A DNA stretch of 64,000 nucleotides from Brevundimonas sp. GTDB lineage: Bacteria > Pseudomonadota > Alphaproteobacteria > Caulobacterales > Caulobacteraceae. The stretch's first letter is position 1, and the number at the start of each line of letters is the position of its first letter. The stretch covers positions 62,001 to 126,000 of the forward strand of contig NZ_JAIXTC010000031.1 of NCBI RefSeq assembly GCF_027484365.1. Direction: 5' to 3'. Position numbers and translations under genes: made by a program. Below, piece after piece: positions 17,676 through 28,208 of this stretch. The notes under the pieces are model-generated. The model saw only the letters and a list, made by a program, of their open reading frames with translations. It searched no databases and was not told the origin of the DNA.

Positions 17676-18635
17676 ATGTCGTCCGAGACCCCTTCAGACC
17701 CCCCCGCTGAAGACCGTCTGACCGAGCCGTTCTCGCGCGGCCGGATCGTGTGGTCGCGCCCGCCCCAGCCCGTGTTCCGCGTCGGCCCCCTGTCGCGTGT
17801 CGGCCCGGCCCCGGCCCCGGCCGCGCGTCCGGCCCTTCGCCCGGGCGCGGGCATCCTGACCGGCTCCATGGTTCCGCCGGCCCGGCCCGCGTCCCCCGCC
17901 GTCGAGGCCCTGCCCGATGCTCCGGTCGAGCCGCGCGTCGAAACCTTGGCTCCCCAGCCCGACCCTGTAGCGCCTGAACCCGTCGCTCCGGAGCCCGTGG
18001 TCGAAGCCGTCGCACCTGAGCCTGAGCCGGTCGCAGCCGCGCCGGCGCCGCAGGAAATCGTCATCGAACCGGACGCGCCGGAACCCGCCGTGACGGTCCC
18101 GCCGCCGCTCTCGACCGAGGCGAAGCCGGCGGCCAAACCGCGCGCCCTGCCTTCGGTGGTCGTGACCCCGGCGATCTATGCCTCTGTCGGCGCGGCTATG
18201 CAGAAGGTCGCCAAGGGCGACCGCTGGCCGATCGTCGCGGGCGTCGCGGCGCTTGTGGTCATCGGCGGCTTCATCTGGCTCGCCACCCTGCCGGCGCCCC
18301 AGCCCGTGGCCCCGGGGCCCACCCCGCTGGTCGCCGATGCGGCGCCGCTCGAGGGGACTATCCCGACCGGCGAGGTCGCGCCTGTGGCTGGCCGGCCCGC
18401 GCCGGTCCGCGCCGCCTCTGCGCCGGCCGCCGCTTCGCCCGTGACGGCCCAGCCGCGCCGCGCGTCGCCGATCCCGACCGCACCCGCCGTGGCGGTTCCG
18501 GCCGCGCCGACCGAGTCCGCGCCCCGGCCCTATATCGAGACCTCGCCCCTCGTTCTGGACCCGCCGACCCCGGCCGCTCCCGCGCCGACGAGCCCGGACG
18601 CGCCTGCCTCTACCGCGGCCCAGCCCTCGAACTAG
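17676..18635 (+). CDS. Proline/alanine-rich single-pass membrane protein
   Basis: 319 residues, not a recognised family. The first 180 residues are a disordered Pro/Ala/Val/Glu-rich stretch with repeated PVAPEP-like phrases. One membrane helix (WPIVAGVAALVVIGGFIWLA, about 190-210) is followed by a second Pro/Ala-rich tail. This layout resembles envelope-spanning proteins, with a cytoplasmic N-terminus and periplasmic tail by the positive-inside tendency. Strong codon bias towards C/G third positions supports coding. Function cannot be assigned. Confidence 0.75.
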   Translation: MSSETPSDPPAEDRLTEPFSRGRIVWSRPPQPVFRVGPLSRVGPAPAPAARPALRPGAGILTGSMVPPARPASPAVEALPDAPVEPRVETLAPQPDPVAPEPVAPEPVVEAVAPEPEPVAAAPAPQEIVIEPDAPEPAVTVPPPLSTEAKPAAKPRALPSVVVTPAIYASVGAAMQKVAKGDRWPIVAGVAALVVIGGFIWLATLPAPQPVAPGPTPLVADAAPLEGTIPTGEVAPVAGRPAPVRAASAPAAASPVTAQPRRASPIPTAPAVAVPAAPTESAPRPYIETSPLVLDPPTPAAPAPTSPDAPASTAAQPSN

Positions 18636-18653
18636 GGCGTTCGCTCCCGGGGC

Positions 18654-19055
18654 TCAGCGCTCCGCGGCGCGGTAGGGCAGATAGCCCCGCTCGACCATCC
18701 GGCGCAGCCCCTCGTAGGCCTCCGACAACTCCTCGTAGACGGCGCGCATGTCGGCCAGTTTCTGGGCCTCGCCCGGGCCGATCGCGTTGCCTGACTCCGA
18801 CAGGCGCAGCGCCTCGGCGATCCAGCGCGCCCGTGCTGTCGCGGCGCAGACGGCCAACCTCTGGAAGGCGGCCGGTTCGGTATGGTTCGCGCCCAGTCCC
18901 AGAACCTGCGGGATCACCTCCCGGTTCGAGACGAAGGCGGTGTAGTCGATCTGTTCCAGATGGCCGCGAAGCTTGCGCTGCTCCTGCGGGTCGGTGTCGC
19001 TGGGTTCGAAATGATCCCGGCGGCTGCGATAGCTGGACGTCATCATGCTGGACAC
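18654..19055 (-). CDS. Hypothetical helical protein
   Basis: 133 residues with a GTG start at 19055, chosen because GGAGG lies 6 bases upstream; the ATGs at 19046 and 19043 are about 15 bases from that site and less likely. The protein is hydrophilic and mainly helical, with the core QRKLRGHLEQIDYTAFVSNR and RMVERGYLPYRA near the end. No signal peptide, membrane segment or catalytic motif is visible. It converges with the preceding Pro/Ala-rich membrane protein gene. I do not recognise the family. Confidence 0.65.
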   Translation of the reverse strand: MSSMMTSSYRSRRDHFEPSDTDPQEQRKLRGHLEQIDYTAFVSNREVIPQVLGLGANHTEPAAFQRLAVCAATARARWIAEALRLSESGNAIGPGEAQKLADMRAVYEELSEAYEGLRRMVERGYLPYRAAER

Positions 19056-19104
19056 TCTGGTCCTCCTCGGGCGGTCTCCCTGGGGAGAGCCTGCGCCCGA
19101 CGGG

Positions 19105-19644
19105 TTAACGCCCCGTTGTAGGCCCATTTTGCGGCGACGCGGCCTGACGCGGCTGGTCCGGCGCGGTCCAGCCGGGGGGCAGGGGTTCCGACCAGCCCTC
19201 GGGCGCATCCTCCGACGGCGGGAAATAGCCGGTGGCCGAGCGGTAGCCGAGGATGTACCAGATCTCGATCAGGTAGCCGTGCAGCCGGGTCTGGTCCGCC
19301 GCGGGCCGTTTCGAGGCCGCCCCGATGGCCAGTCCCAGCCGCCCGGCGACGTCCGAGGCCTCCAGCGGCCCGTCCGGCTCGGCCAGGATGTCGTCGATGA
19401 CCCCGTCGACCCAGGCCGACAGGGTCGCCCGGTTCTTCGGCCCCTTCGGCCCGGCATAGGTCCCGTCGGCGTGGAACTTGTCCTCGTCGCGCAGGGCCTG
19501 AAGCCGCGCCCGGATCTCCGCTCCCAGCATCGCCTGTTCCTCGTAGAGCGGCGCCGCCTTCGGCTTCCAGAACCGCCAGATCGCCCCGCCGGCGGCGAAA
19601 CCGAGCAGGACGAGGGTCGCAAGGATGCGGGCGTAATGGGACAT
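19105..19644 (-). CDS. Membrane-anchored hypothetical protein
   Basis: 179 residues. Start at 19644 gives MSHYARILATLVLLGFAAGGAIWRFW, a single N-terminal membrane anchor. The rest is soluble, with a helical region (YEEQAMLGAEIRARLQAL), a DUF-like module around SAWVDGVIDDILAEPDGPLEASDVAGRLG and a Pro-rich end. No known domain was recognised. The earlier in-frame ATG at 19689 would add residues before the anchor and lies close to the divergent oxidoreductase gene, so it is less likely. It lies 49 bases upstream of the GTG-start gene on the same strand. Confidence 0.65.
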   Translation of the reverse strand: MSHYARILATLVLLGFAAGGAIWRFWKPKAAPLYEEQAMLGAEIRARLQALRDEDKFHADGTYAGPKGPKNRATLSAWVDGVIDDILAEPDGPLEASDVAGRLGLAIGAASKRPAADQTRLHGYLIEIWYILGYRSATGYFPPSEDAPEGWSEPLPPGWTAPDQPRQAASPQNGPTTGR

Positions 19645-19712
19645 GGAGACCACTCTAGCGCAGGATGCCGGAACGCCCATATGCAACATGAACCGTTGCG
19701 GAGCCCCCTCCC

Positions 19713-20399
19713 ATGACTGAAGCCATGACCAAACCCCTTCACATCGACTTCGTCTCCGACGTCGTCTGTCCCTGGTGCGTCGTCGGCCTCGGCGGGCTGG
19801 AGAGCGCGCTGGAGACCCTCGCCCCCGAGGGCATCACCGCCGAGATCGCCTTCCAGCCGTTCGAGTTGAACCCCGGCATGGCGCCCGAGGGCGAGAACGT
19901 CGGCGAGCATATCGCGGCCAAATACGGCTCCACCCCCGAACGGTCGGCGGCCAACCGCGCCATGATCACCGCCCGCGCGGCCGAGGCCTGGCCGGGTTTC
20001 GAGATGAAGATGACGGCGGACAGCCGCATCTGGAACACCTTCGACGCCCATCGCCTGCTGGCCTGGGCCGGCGAGAAGGGCGGCGAGCCCCAGAAGGCGC
20101 TCAAGGAAGCCCTGTTCCGCACCCATTTCACCGACGGCAATAACCTGACCGACGCCGGGGTCCTGACCCGGGCCGCCGAGGTCGCGGGCCTGGACCGCGT
20201 CGAGGCGGCCGAGGTGCTCGCCTCCGGCCGCTACGCCGCCGAGGTCCGGGCCGAACAGGCCCTGTGGCGCCAGCGCGGCATCAACTCGGTGCCTGCCGTC
20301 GTCGTCGAGGGCAAATACCTGATCTCCGGCGGCCAGCCCGCGGCGGTGTTCGCCGAGGCCCTGCGCAAGATCGCTGCGGAGACCGGCGCGGCGGCCTAG
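19713..20399 (+). CDS. DsbA family (FrnE-like) oxidoreductase
   Basis: 228 residues. The redox motif is C19-P-W-C22 in [14 protein letters not shown], followed by the helical insertion and the cis-proline loop [12 protein letters not shown], both typical of the FrnE/polyketide-associated DsbA subfamily. There is no signal peptide, so it acts in the cytoplasm as a thiol-disulfide oxidoreductase. Its stop TAG and the stop of the convergent chemoreceptor gene share the palindrome CTAG at 20396-20399. A second ATG at 19725 is an alternative start. Confidence 0.92.
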   Translation: MTEAMTKPLHIDFVSDVVCPWCVVGLGGLESALETLAPEGITAEIAFQPFELNPGMAPEGENVGEHIAAKYGSTPERSAANRAMITARAAEAWPGFEMKMTADSRIWNTFDAHRLLAWAGEKGGEPQKALKEALFRTHFTDGNNLTDAGVLTRAAEVAGLDRVEAAEVLASGRYAAEVRAEQALWRQRGINSVPAVVVEGKYLISGGQPAAVFAEALRKIAAETGAAA

Positions 20400-22204
20400 G
20401 CCGCCAGGCGCAGCTCGCTCTCCCTGGCCAGCTTGAAGCCGGCGACGAGGCGGGTGAGTTCGGCGGCTTCCTGACCCAGGTTGTGGCTGGCGGCCGTGGT
20501 CTCTTCGACCATGGCGGCGTTCTGCTGGGTCGCATTGTCCATCTGGTTGACCGCCGTATTGACCTCGGCGAGGCCCGTGGCCTGTTCGCGCGCGGCGCCG
20601 GCGATGTCGGACACCAGGTCCTCGATGCGGGCGAATTCCTCGACCACCCCGTTCAGGGACCGGCCGACCCGCGTGACCAGGCTGACCCCGCTCTGGACGC
20701 TGCCCGAGGACTGGGCGATCAGGCCCTTGATCTCCCGGGCCGCCTCCGCCGAGCGCTGGGCCAGGGCCCGGACTTCCTGGGCGACCACGGCGAAGCCGCG
20801 GCCGCTGTCCCCGGCGCGCGCCGCCTCGACCCCGGCGTTCAGGGCCAGGAGGTTGGTCTGGAAGGCGATCTCGTCGATGACGCCGATGATGTTGGAGATC
20901 TCGCGGGATGAGGCGTCGATCCGGCCCATGGCCTCGATCGCCTCTCCGGCCACGGCGCTGGACTCGCCCACGACCTGACGGCTGTGCGACATGGCCCCCT
21001 GGGCCTCGGCGGCGTTGTCGGCGGTCTGGCGGACGGTCGCGGTGACCTCGTCGAGGGCGGCGGCGGTCTGTTCGAGGCTGGCGGCCTGCTGTTCGGTGCG
21101 CTGCGACAGGTCGTCGGCCGCGGCGGCGATCTCGCGCGCGCCGCCGTCGACGGCCCGGGCCCCGGCCACGACGTGGGAGAGGGTGTCCTCGAGCGCGCGG
21201 ATCGAGCGGTTGAAGTTGATCCGCAGTTCCTCGAACTCCTCCGGGAAGGGGTCGGCGATGCCGTGGCTCAGATCGCCGTCGGCGAGGGCGCTGAGGCCTT
21301 CGGCGAGGGCGGCGACCACCTGTTCGCGCCGGCGCGCCTCGCTTTCGGTCCGGGCGTACTGGCCGTCCCGCTCCTGCTGCAGCTCGGTGTCGCGCGCTTC
21401 CTGGGCCAGGCGGGCGGCGCGGCGCTCCAGCACCGCCTCGCGGAACACCCCGACCGAGCGGGCCATGTCGCCGATCTCGTCGGTGCGGTTCCGGTGCGGC
21501 GCCTCCTTCTCATAGTCGCCCCCGGCCAGACGGCCCATATAGCCGGTCATGCTGAGCACCGGACGCACAACCCGGCGGCGCAGGATCAGGATCCCGCCGA
21601 TGACGACGATCAGCATCATCAGGGAGGTGACGGCCAGAAGGACGTAGATCCAGTTGCTCATCTGGTGCGCCGCCTCGACCCGGCTTTCGGCATGGGCCGT
21701 GGCGTCGGCGGCCAGCGAATAGATCACGGTCCGGTGCGCCTGATAGTGGCCGCTCAGGGTGACGATCGCCGCATCCATGGTCGCGACGTCGCCCGTCCTC
21801 AGGGCCGGCAGGAACGACTGGTCCACGACCGTCCAGAATTTCTGCGCCTCGGCGTCGGACAGGGACAGCTCGGACCGGATCTTGGGCGTCATGGGCTGTG
21901 CCGCCCAGTACTGGAGACGGGCGTCATATTCACCGTGCAGACGGGTCAGTTCCGCTTCGATTTCCCGGGCCTTGTCCAGTTCGTCAGGACCCCGGTGGGC
22001 GGTGAGCAGGGATTCCACGACATAGAGGGGCGGGGGCAGGACGTCGGCCAGAAGGACCTGGGCCTGGGACTGTTCCTGCGAGATCGGCCCGCCGACGCGC
22101 AGGGTCATCAGCGAAAAGACCGCCGCCCCGGTCGTCAGGACGAAGCCGCCGATCAGGAGGGCCGCGAAGAGGTTGAGGACGCCGCTGACCCGAATTGACA
22201 TCAT
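20396..22204 (-). CDS. Methyl-accepting chemotaxis protein
   Basis: 602 residues. Order: membrane helix (about 8-35), periplasmic helical sensor (about 45-185, with a four-helix-bundle style [14 protein letters not shown]), membrane helix (about 186-210, [23 protein letters not shown]), HAMP, and a long coiled-coil signalling domain. The hairpin tip [37 protein letters not shown] is diagnostic of receptors that control CheA. The C-terminus (ESELRLAA) has no clear CheR/CheB tether pentapeptide. The gene is preceded by a hairpin in its leader (22214-22237). Confidence 0.96.
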   Translation of the reverse strand: MMSIRVSGVLNLFAALLIGGFVLTTGAAVFSLMTLRVGGPISQEQSQAQVLLADVLPPPLYVVESLLTAHRGPDELDKAREIEAELTRLHGEYDARLQYWAAQPMTPKIRSELSLSDAEAQKFWTVVDQSFLPALRTGDVATMDAAIVTLSGHYQAHRTVIYSLAADATAHAESRVEAAHQMSNWIYVLLAVTSLMMLIVVIGGILILRRRVVRPVLSMTGYMGRLAGGDYEKEAPHRNRTDEIGDMARSVGVFREAVLERRAARLAQEARDTELQQERDGQYARTESEARRREQVVAALAEGLSALADGDLSHGIADPFPEEFEELRINFNRSIRALEDTLSHVVAGARAVDGGAREIAAAADDLSQRTEQQAASLEQTAAALDEVTATVRQTADNAAEAQGAMSHSRQVVGESSAVAGEAIEAMGRIDASSREISNIIGVIDEIAFQTNLLALNAGVEAARAGDSGRGFAVVAQEVRALAQRSAEAAREIKGLIAQSSGSVQSGVSLVTRVGRSLNGVVEEFARIEDLVSDIAGAAREQATGLAEVNTAVNQMDNATQQNAAMVEETTAASHNLGQEAAELTRLVAGFKLARESELRLAA

Positions 22205-22213
22205 ATATCCGTC

Positions 22214-22237
22214 GGAAAACTGTGTTCGCAGTTTTCT
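22214..22237 (-). promoter_or_regulatory. Leader hairpin before the chemoreceptor gene
   Basis: GAAAACTG, a six-base loop and CAGTTTTC form a perfect 8-base stem ending 10 bases before the start codon on the minus strand. It could affect translation initiation or be an operator. No T-tract follows, so it is not a terminator. Confidence 0.4.
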
Positions 22238-22366
22238 GGGCCATCGGGTTTAACGTCGGGTGAATGACACCGGGTGAACACTATCGGAGTCGCGCCAGTA
22301 ACTATGAAATCCCCATTCTCGGGACATTCATCATGTATTGGGCAAGATTAAATCCTGAGTTGTTCT

Positions 22367-22894
22367 CTATTGCCCGGCCCGGTGGTGCGGTCCGCACGCC
22401 AGAACACCGTCCGAAGCGTCCGAAGCGTCCGAAGCGTCCGGATCGGGCGCATCCCCGGCCTCCCGGTCCTCCAGCCGCCAGCGGATCGCCTCATAGCGTT
22501 CGTGCTGGCGCGCCTCTTCGGCCTCGACCTCGGCCATGGTCAGCTGCACCCGGCGCCAGCGCAGCGCCTCGACCGCGTCGCCGCGCATCACCGCCCGCAT
22601 CATCCGCCGGTGGGCGATATAGCCCAGCTCCTCGAGATCGACCCGGTCGAGGTCGTCGTTGACCCGCAGGTCCAGCTCGACGCCCTCGTCCCACGGGTCC
22701 AGCCGGTCCGTCGGGGTCCAGGGCTGATCCGCCCGCCGCCAGCCCTCGCGCGCCGCCCGATCGCGCAGCGAGGTCAGCCCGACCCCGTGCCGGCGACAGC
22801 ACTCCGGCGCCGACCACCCCGCCAGATACGCCTCCCGCACCCGCGCCCAGACCTCGTCCGGCGGCGACTTCCGCCCCTGGAGTTCTTCGCTCAT
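22367..22894 (-). CDS. Small HTH protein with homeodomain-like N-terminus
   Basis: 175 residues, starting at an ATG with GGGAGAGGG upstream. Residues 12-55 (DEVWARVREAYLAGWSAPECCRRHGV then LTSLRDRAAREGWRR) form a helix-turn-helix like those of terminase small subunits or transposase-type homeodomains. The middle is helical (RRMMRAVMRGDAVEALRWRRVQLTMAEVEAEEARQHERY). The C-terminus contains DASDASDASD, encoded by a 9-base tandem repeat. A DNA-binding role is inferred; no phage genes are near. It could be a remnant of a mobile element. Confidence 0.7.
   Translation of the reverse strand: MSEELQGRKSPPDEVWARVREAYLAGWSAPECCRRHGVGLTSLRDRAAREGWRRADQPWTPTDRLDPWDEGVELDLRVNDDLDRVDLEELGYIAHRRMMRAVMRGDAVEALRWRRVQLTMAEVEAEEARQHERYEAIRWRLEDREAGDAPDPDASDASDASDGVLACGPHHRAGQ
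22408..22443 (-). repeat. 9-bp tandem repeat encoding Asp-Ala-Ser
   Basis: CGTCCGAAG occurs three times in tandem at 22408, 22417 and 22426, followed by the variant CGTCCGGAT. It encodes the DAS repeats near the C-terminus of the HTH protein and could change length by slippage. Confidence 0.85.
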
Positions 22895-23023
22895 GTCCCT
22901 CTCCCGATGAAAGGGAACAGTGTGAGGCCGTTTCAGGGGGTGATGGGCATAAGGCCTCTGAATAGAGCCGGGCCTTGTTTGGATTGGGGAATTCGGGGGA
23001 TGTGTTGATGGGTATGGGGCGAA

Positions 23024-23071
23024 CTTTCGTCATCCTCCGGCGCCGCGCGCCTTCGCCCGGAATGACGAAAG
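23024..23071. repeat. Short palindromic intergenic element
   Basis: CTTTCGTCAT at 23024-23033 is inverted at 23062-23071 (ATGACGAAAG). The same arms, extended to 18 bases, bound the longer element at 23447-23625. The two flank the GIY-YIG gene. Confidence 0.8.
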
Positions 23072-23079
23072 AAGGCCGA

Positions 23080-23421
23080 TCAATCCTCTTCCGGCGGGGG
23101 AACCCAGTCCGGATCATGGACCGGATACCAGTCGGCCGCGAGGTCCAGCCAGTCGGGGTTCGCGTCCTCGATCAGCTTCAGCTTCCAGTCGCGCTTCCAG
23201 CCCTTGATCCGCTTCTCGCGCCGGATCGCATCGACCACCCATTGGTGCTGCTCGTACCACACCAGTTGCGTGCAGCCCTTCGTCTTCGAATGGCCATCGA
23301 ACGTCCCGTTCCTGTGCTTCCAAACCCGCGCCTGGAGGTTCGACGTCATCCCGACATAGGTCGCACCATTGCGCCCGTTCGCCATGATGTAGGTTGCAAT
23401 GAAGGGGCGACGTGTCCGCAT
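23080..23421 (-). CDS. GIY-YIG nuclease family protein
   Basis: 113 residues, consistent with a stand-alone single-domain GIY-YIG protein. The hallmark segments are ATYIMANG (the GIY position, here TYI) and ATYVGMTSNLQARVWKHRNG (the YIG position, TYVG, with catalytic Arg), followed by the conserved LVWYEQH and AIRREKRIKGWKRDWKLKLIE. These stand-alone proteins of the YhbQ type are common in alphaproteobacteria and their targets are mostly unknown. It sits between two copies of the palindromic element and downstream of the DpnI-like gene on the same strand. Confidence 0.9.
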   Translation of the reverse strand: MRTRRPFIATYIMANGRNGATYVGMTSNLQARVWKHRNGTFDGHSKTKGCTQLVWYEQHQWVVDAIRREKRIKGWKRDWKLKLIEDANPDWLDLAADWYPVHDPDWVPPPEED

Positions 23422-23446
23422 CCGTGCAATCTACACGTGTTTACCC

Positions 23447-23625
23447 CTTTCGTCATTCCGGGCGCACCCCGGCGAAAGCCGGGGGAAGACCCGGAACAGG
23501 GCGGCGCCGCAGCGAAGCGAAGGCGAAAGGGTTCAGCGAACGCATGCGCGACAGCTTCGCGCTCTCGCGCGCCGCCTCGTTCCGGGTCTCCGGCGCAAGC
23601 GCGCCTCCGCCCGGAATGACGAAAG
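23447..23625. repeat. 179-bp palindromic intergenic element
   Basis: Perfect 18-base terminal inverted arms: CTTTCGTCATTCCGGGCG at 23447-23464 and its inverse at 23608-23625. The interior is rich in GC stems. It has no coding capacity and no transposase. It lies between the DpnI-like and GIY-YIG genes; a miniature element or REP/BIME-like repeat is the likely nature. Confidence 0.85.
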
Positions 23626-23650
23626 ATAAGAGATCACGCCGGGAGAGGGA

Positions 23651-24442
23651 TCAACTCGTCCGCCGGTACGTCCCCCGCCCGTTGAAGTCCAGCCACCCCA
23701 TGTCCCGCAGCACCTGAAGCTGCTGCCTGATCTTCGGCCGGACGTTGTTGTTGTTCGGATAGATCGCCGCCAGCCGCGCCTCGAACCCATAGACCTCGGC
23801 CAGGGTGAAGTCCGGCCGACCGATGTCCTCGACGCATTTCGACACATCGAGCAGCCAGCCCCGCGCGGTCGGCGTCGCGTCGCGCAGGAACAGCGTCGCC
23901 CGCCACTGGTCCAGCACGGCCCGTTTCGCCACATGCGCCCCGGCCCGGATCAACGGGATACGCCCCGCCAGCGGCACCTGGCCGATCAGGATGTTGCACC
24001 CCTGCCAGCCCGCGCGACGCGCCGTCATCGACAGCGGCTTGCGCGGCTCGATGATCGCTTCGGTGAAGAAGTGGCTCGGCACGACAATCAGGTCGGTGAC
24101 GCGGGTGCGGGCCTTGTCATAGCCCATGACCATCAGGCTGGGATTGTTCGCCGCCGCCAGCCGCGCCTTCATCGCGCCCCAGGCGCCGTTGACCAGCTTG
24201 GCATCGATCCGGCCCTTGGTGGCCTTGAGTTCGTATTCCTCGGCGCAGTCGCCGCAATGGAAGTCGGCCACCGGCGAGTTGGCCGCGAAGGCGGTCAGGC
24301 GCGTCGCGCCGCAGCTGGGACAGAAGGCGTTGGCGGCGACCCATCCCTCGCTCAGGACGCGGGCGTTCTGCGTCGGCCCCTTGAAGACCGCCGCCTCTTC
24401 GGCGAAGCCGAGCGTGCTCCAGGGGACGTCGTCTTCGGCCAT
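23651..24442 (-). CDS. DpnI-family methyl-directed restriction endonuclease
   Basis: 263 residues, close to DpnI of Streptococcus (254). The catalytic PD-(D/E)xK site is conserved: D60, E71 and K73 in PVADFHCGDC and EEYELKATKG. The zinc site is C41-C44 (FCPSCGA) and C63-C66. The ARRAGWQGCNI block carries W146, equivalent to the tryptophan next to the active site in DpnI. The C-terminal winged helix is intact (FTLAEVYGFEARL, KIRQQLQVLRDMGWLDFNGRG). By homology it would cut DNA at G-methylA-TC. No methyltransferase is adjacent, as expected for such an enzyme. Specificity is inferred, not shown. Confidence 0.9.
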   Translation of the reverse strand: MAEDDVPWSTLGFAEEAAVFKGPTQNARVLSEGWVAANAFCPSCGATRLTAFAANSPVADFHCGDCAEEYELKATKGRIDAKLVNGAWGAMKARLAAANNPSLMVMGYDKARTRVTDLIVVPSHFFTEAIIEPRKPLSMTARRAGWQGCNILIGQVPLAGRIPLIRAGAHVAKRAVLDQWRATLFLRDATPTARGWLLDVSKCVEDIGRPDFTLAEVYGFEARLAAIYPNNNNVRPKIRQQLQVLRDMGWLDFNGRGTYRRTS

Positions 24443-24470
24443 GCGGGCAGCATGGCCGTGCCTTGGTTAG

Positions 24471-24689
24471 TCAGCCCTTACCGCAGACGGTGGATTCGAT
24501 CTCTTCGCCATGGGCATCGAGGGTCACGACGCGGGCGGCATCGAACTCCACGGTGCCCTGCTCAATCCATTTGATCTCCGGGCCGCCCTCGTATGCGATC
24601 TCGGCGGCCTCTTCCGGCGAGTCGGCTTCGACCTCGGCGGTGTAGTCGACGTAGGCGTCGACGCGGCTCAGGACGGTGAACTTCGGCAC
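24471..24689 (-). CDS. Small conserved-type hypothetical protein
   Basis: 72 residues from a GTG at 24689, chosen because AAGGGGAAA lies just upstream; longer in-frame starts would include non-coding-looking sequence. The protein begins PKFTVLSRVDAYVDYTAEVEADSPEEAAEIAYEG, which has an alternating beta-alpha-beta pattern, and is acidic. I do not recognise a named family. It lies 28 bases upstream of the DpnI-like gene on the same strand and may share its transcript. Confidence 0.6.
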   Translation of the reverse strand: MPKFTVLSRVDAYVDYTAEVEADSPEEAAEIAYEGGPEIKWIEQGTVEFDAARVVTLDAHGEEIESTVCGKG

Positions 24690-24949
24690 GGCTTTCCCCT
24701 TGTCAGCAGAACAAAGGGATCCATAACAATGGGATATAGGCAAGCGGCACCCTGCCAAACTAGGGGTAGCCGTGCCGATAGGCACCTGCCGGGTGAAGCT
24801 GAACAGCGTCATCGACCCCAACGCCTCCAACGTGACACTGCACACCTGAGCCGTGCGCCGCGTGCTGGGGCACTTGTTGACAGTAGAGCGGTTCTAGCCG
24901 TCCGGGCGATCCTGCGAAGACGCAGCTTTTGACTAGCGCCCCCTCCCCC

Positions 24950-27331
<2,382 letters not shown>

Positions 27332-27447
27332 GAACGGAACTTAGTGCGCGACGGGGGATGTCGCCAGTCAACGCGCGGGCGGCCGGTGCGGATGCTGACA
27401 GCAGGGTGTCAGCAGGCTCGATCGGCGAATCCTGTCAGGATCGGCCC

Positions 27448-28206
27448 ATGTCCGGAACGTCACGCCTCGCGGTCGCCCTTGCGCTCGTCGCCTTGTCGGG
27501 CTGTGGCCGTCTGATCCCGAACACCGCCCCTCCGCCCGGCTACACGCCCTACGCCCCGGCGCCGAACCCCGGGCCGTCGGCCTATGTCGCCCCCGGCGCA
27601 GGGGTGATCGATCAGCCGGTCGACAGCAGAACGTTCGGTCGCGTCCAGCAGGCGACGCGGACCCTGGCGCAATGCGAGGCGGAACTGGCGGCGGCGCGTG
27701 TGACCTTCTCGCCGACGCCGGATCGGGTGAACTCCGCGACCTGCGGCCTGACGGCGGCGGGGGTGCTGGGACCGGACATGGGCACCGTGGCCCGGATGGC
27801 CCCTGCGGACGTGACCATGACCTGCGCCCTCGCCGCAGCGGTCAGCGTCTGGCGACGACAGTCGGTGGAGCCGGCGGCGCGCGAGCTGCTCGGCTCCGAC
27901 GTGGTCGAGATCGAGCACATGGGGGTCTATGCCTGCCGGGGTGTACGCACCGACGCGGGCTCGACCTCGCGTCCCAGCGCTCATTCGCGGGCGGCGGCGC
28001 TGGACTTCTCGGGCGTTCGGCTAAGGGATGGGCGCCGGATCACGGTGGCGGGCGACTGGAACGACGGCACGCCCGAGGCGCGGTTCCTGCACCGTATCCG
28101 TGACGAGGGCTGCCGCGTCTTCGGCACGGTCCTCAGCCCCGACTACAATGCGGTCCACCACGACCACCTGCACCTGGAGGCGGAGCAGGGACGGCTGTGC
28201 CGTTGA
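27448..28206 (+). CDS. Extensin-like family lipoprotein
   Basis: 252 residues. The start at 27448 gives MSGTSRLAVALALVALSGCG, a lipoprotein signal. After a Pro-rich linker, the C-terminal domain (about 95-252) is the extensin-like C domain, with CGLTAAGVLGPDMGTV, YACRGVRTDAGSTSRPSAHSRAAALDFSG and VHHDHLHLE. The SAHxxAxALDFSG and HxDHLHLE motifs resemble the zinc ligands of M15/LAS peptidases, so a cell-wall peptidase-like function is plausible but unproven. Divergent from uvrB, with AGGATC upstream of the start. Confidence 0.88.
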   Translation: MSGTSRLAVALALVALSGCGRLIPNTAPPPGYTPYAPAPNPGPSAYVAPGAGVIDQPVDSRTFGRVQQATRTLAQCEAELAAARVTFSPTPDRVNSATCGLTAAGVLGPDMGTVARMAPADVTMTCALAAAVSVWRRQSVEPAARELLGSDVVEIEHMGVYACRGVRTDAGSTSRPSAHSRAAALDFSGVRLRDGRRITVAGDWNDGTPEARFLHRIRDEGCRVFGTVLSPDYNAVHHDHLHLEAEQGRLCR

Positions 28207-28208
28207 CC

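Noticed and set aside
22491..23117. 208-codon minus-strand frame covering the HTH gene and the repeat
   Set aside because: It runs through the palindromic element and overlaps the HTH gene out of phase; composition is Gly/Arg-rich without motif.
23447..23625. CRISPR-like array or tRNA gene in the repeat region
   Set aside because: The sequence is one inverted repeat unit, not direct repeats with spacers, and it has no tRNA T-loop motif or CCA end.
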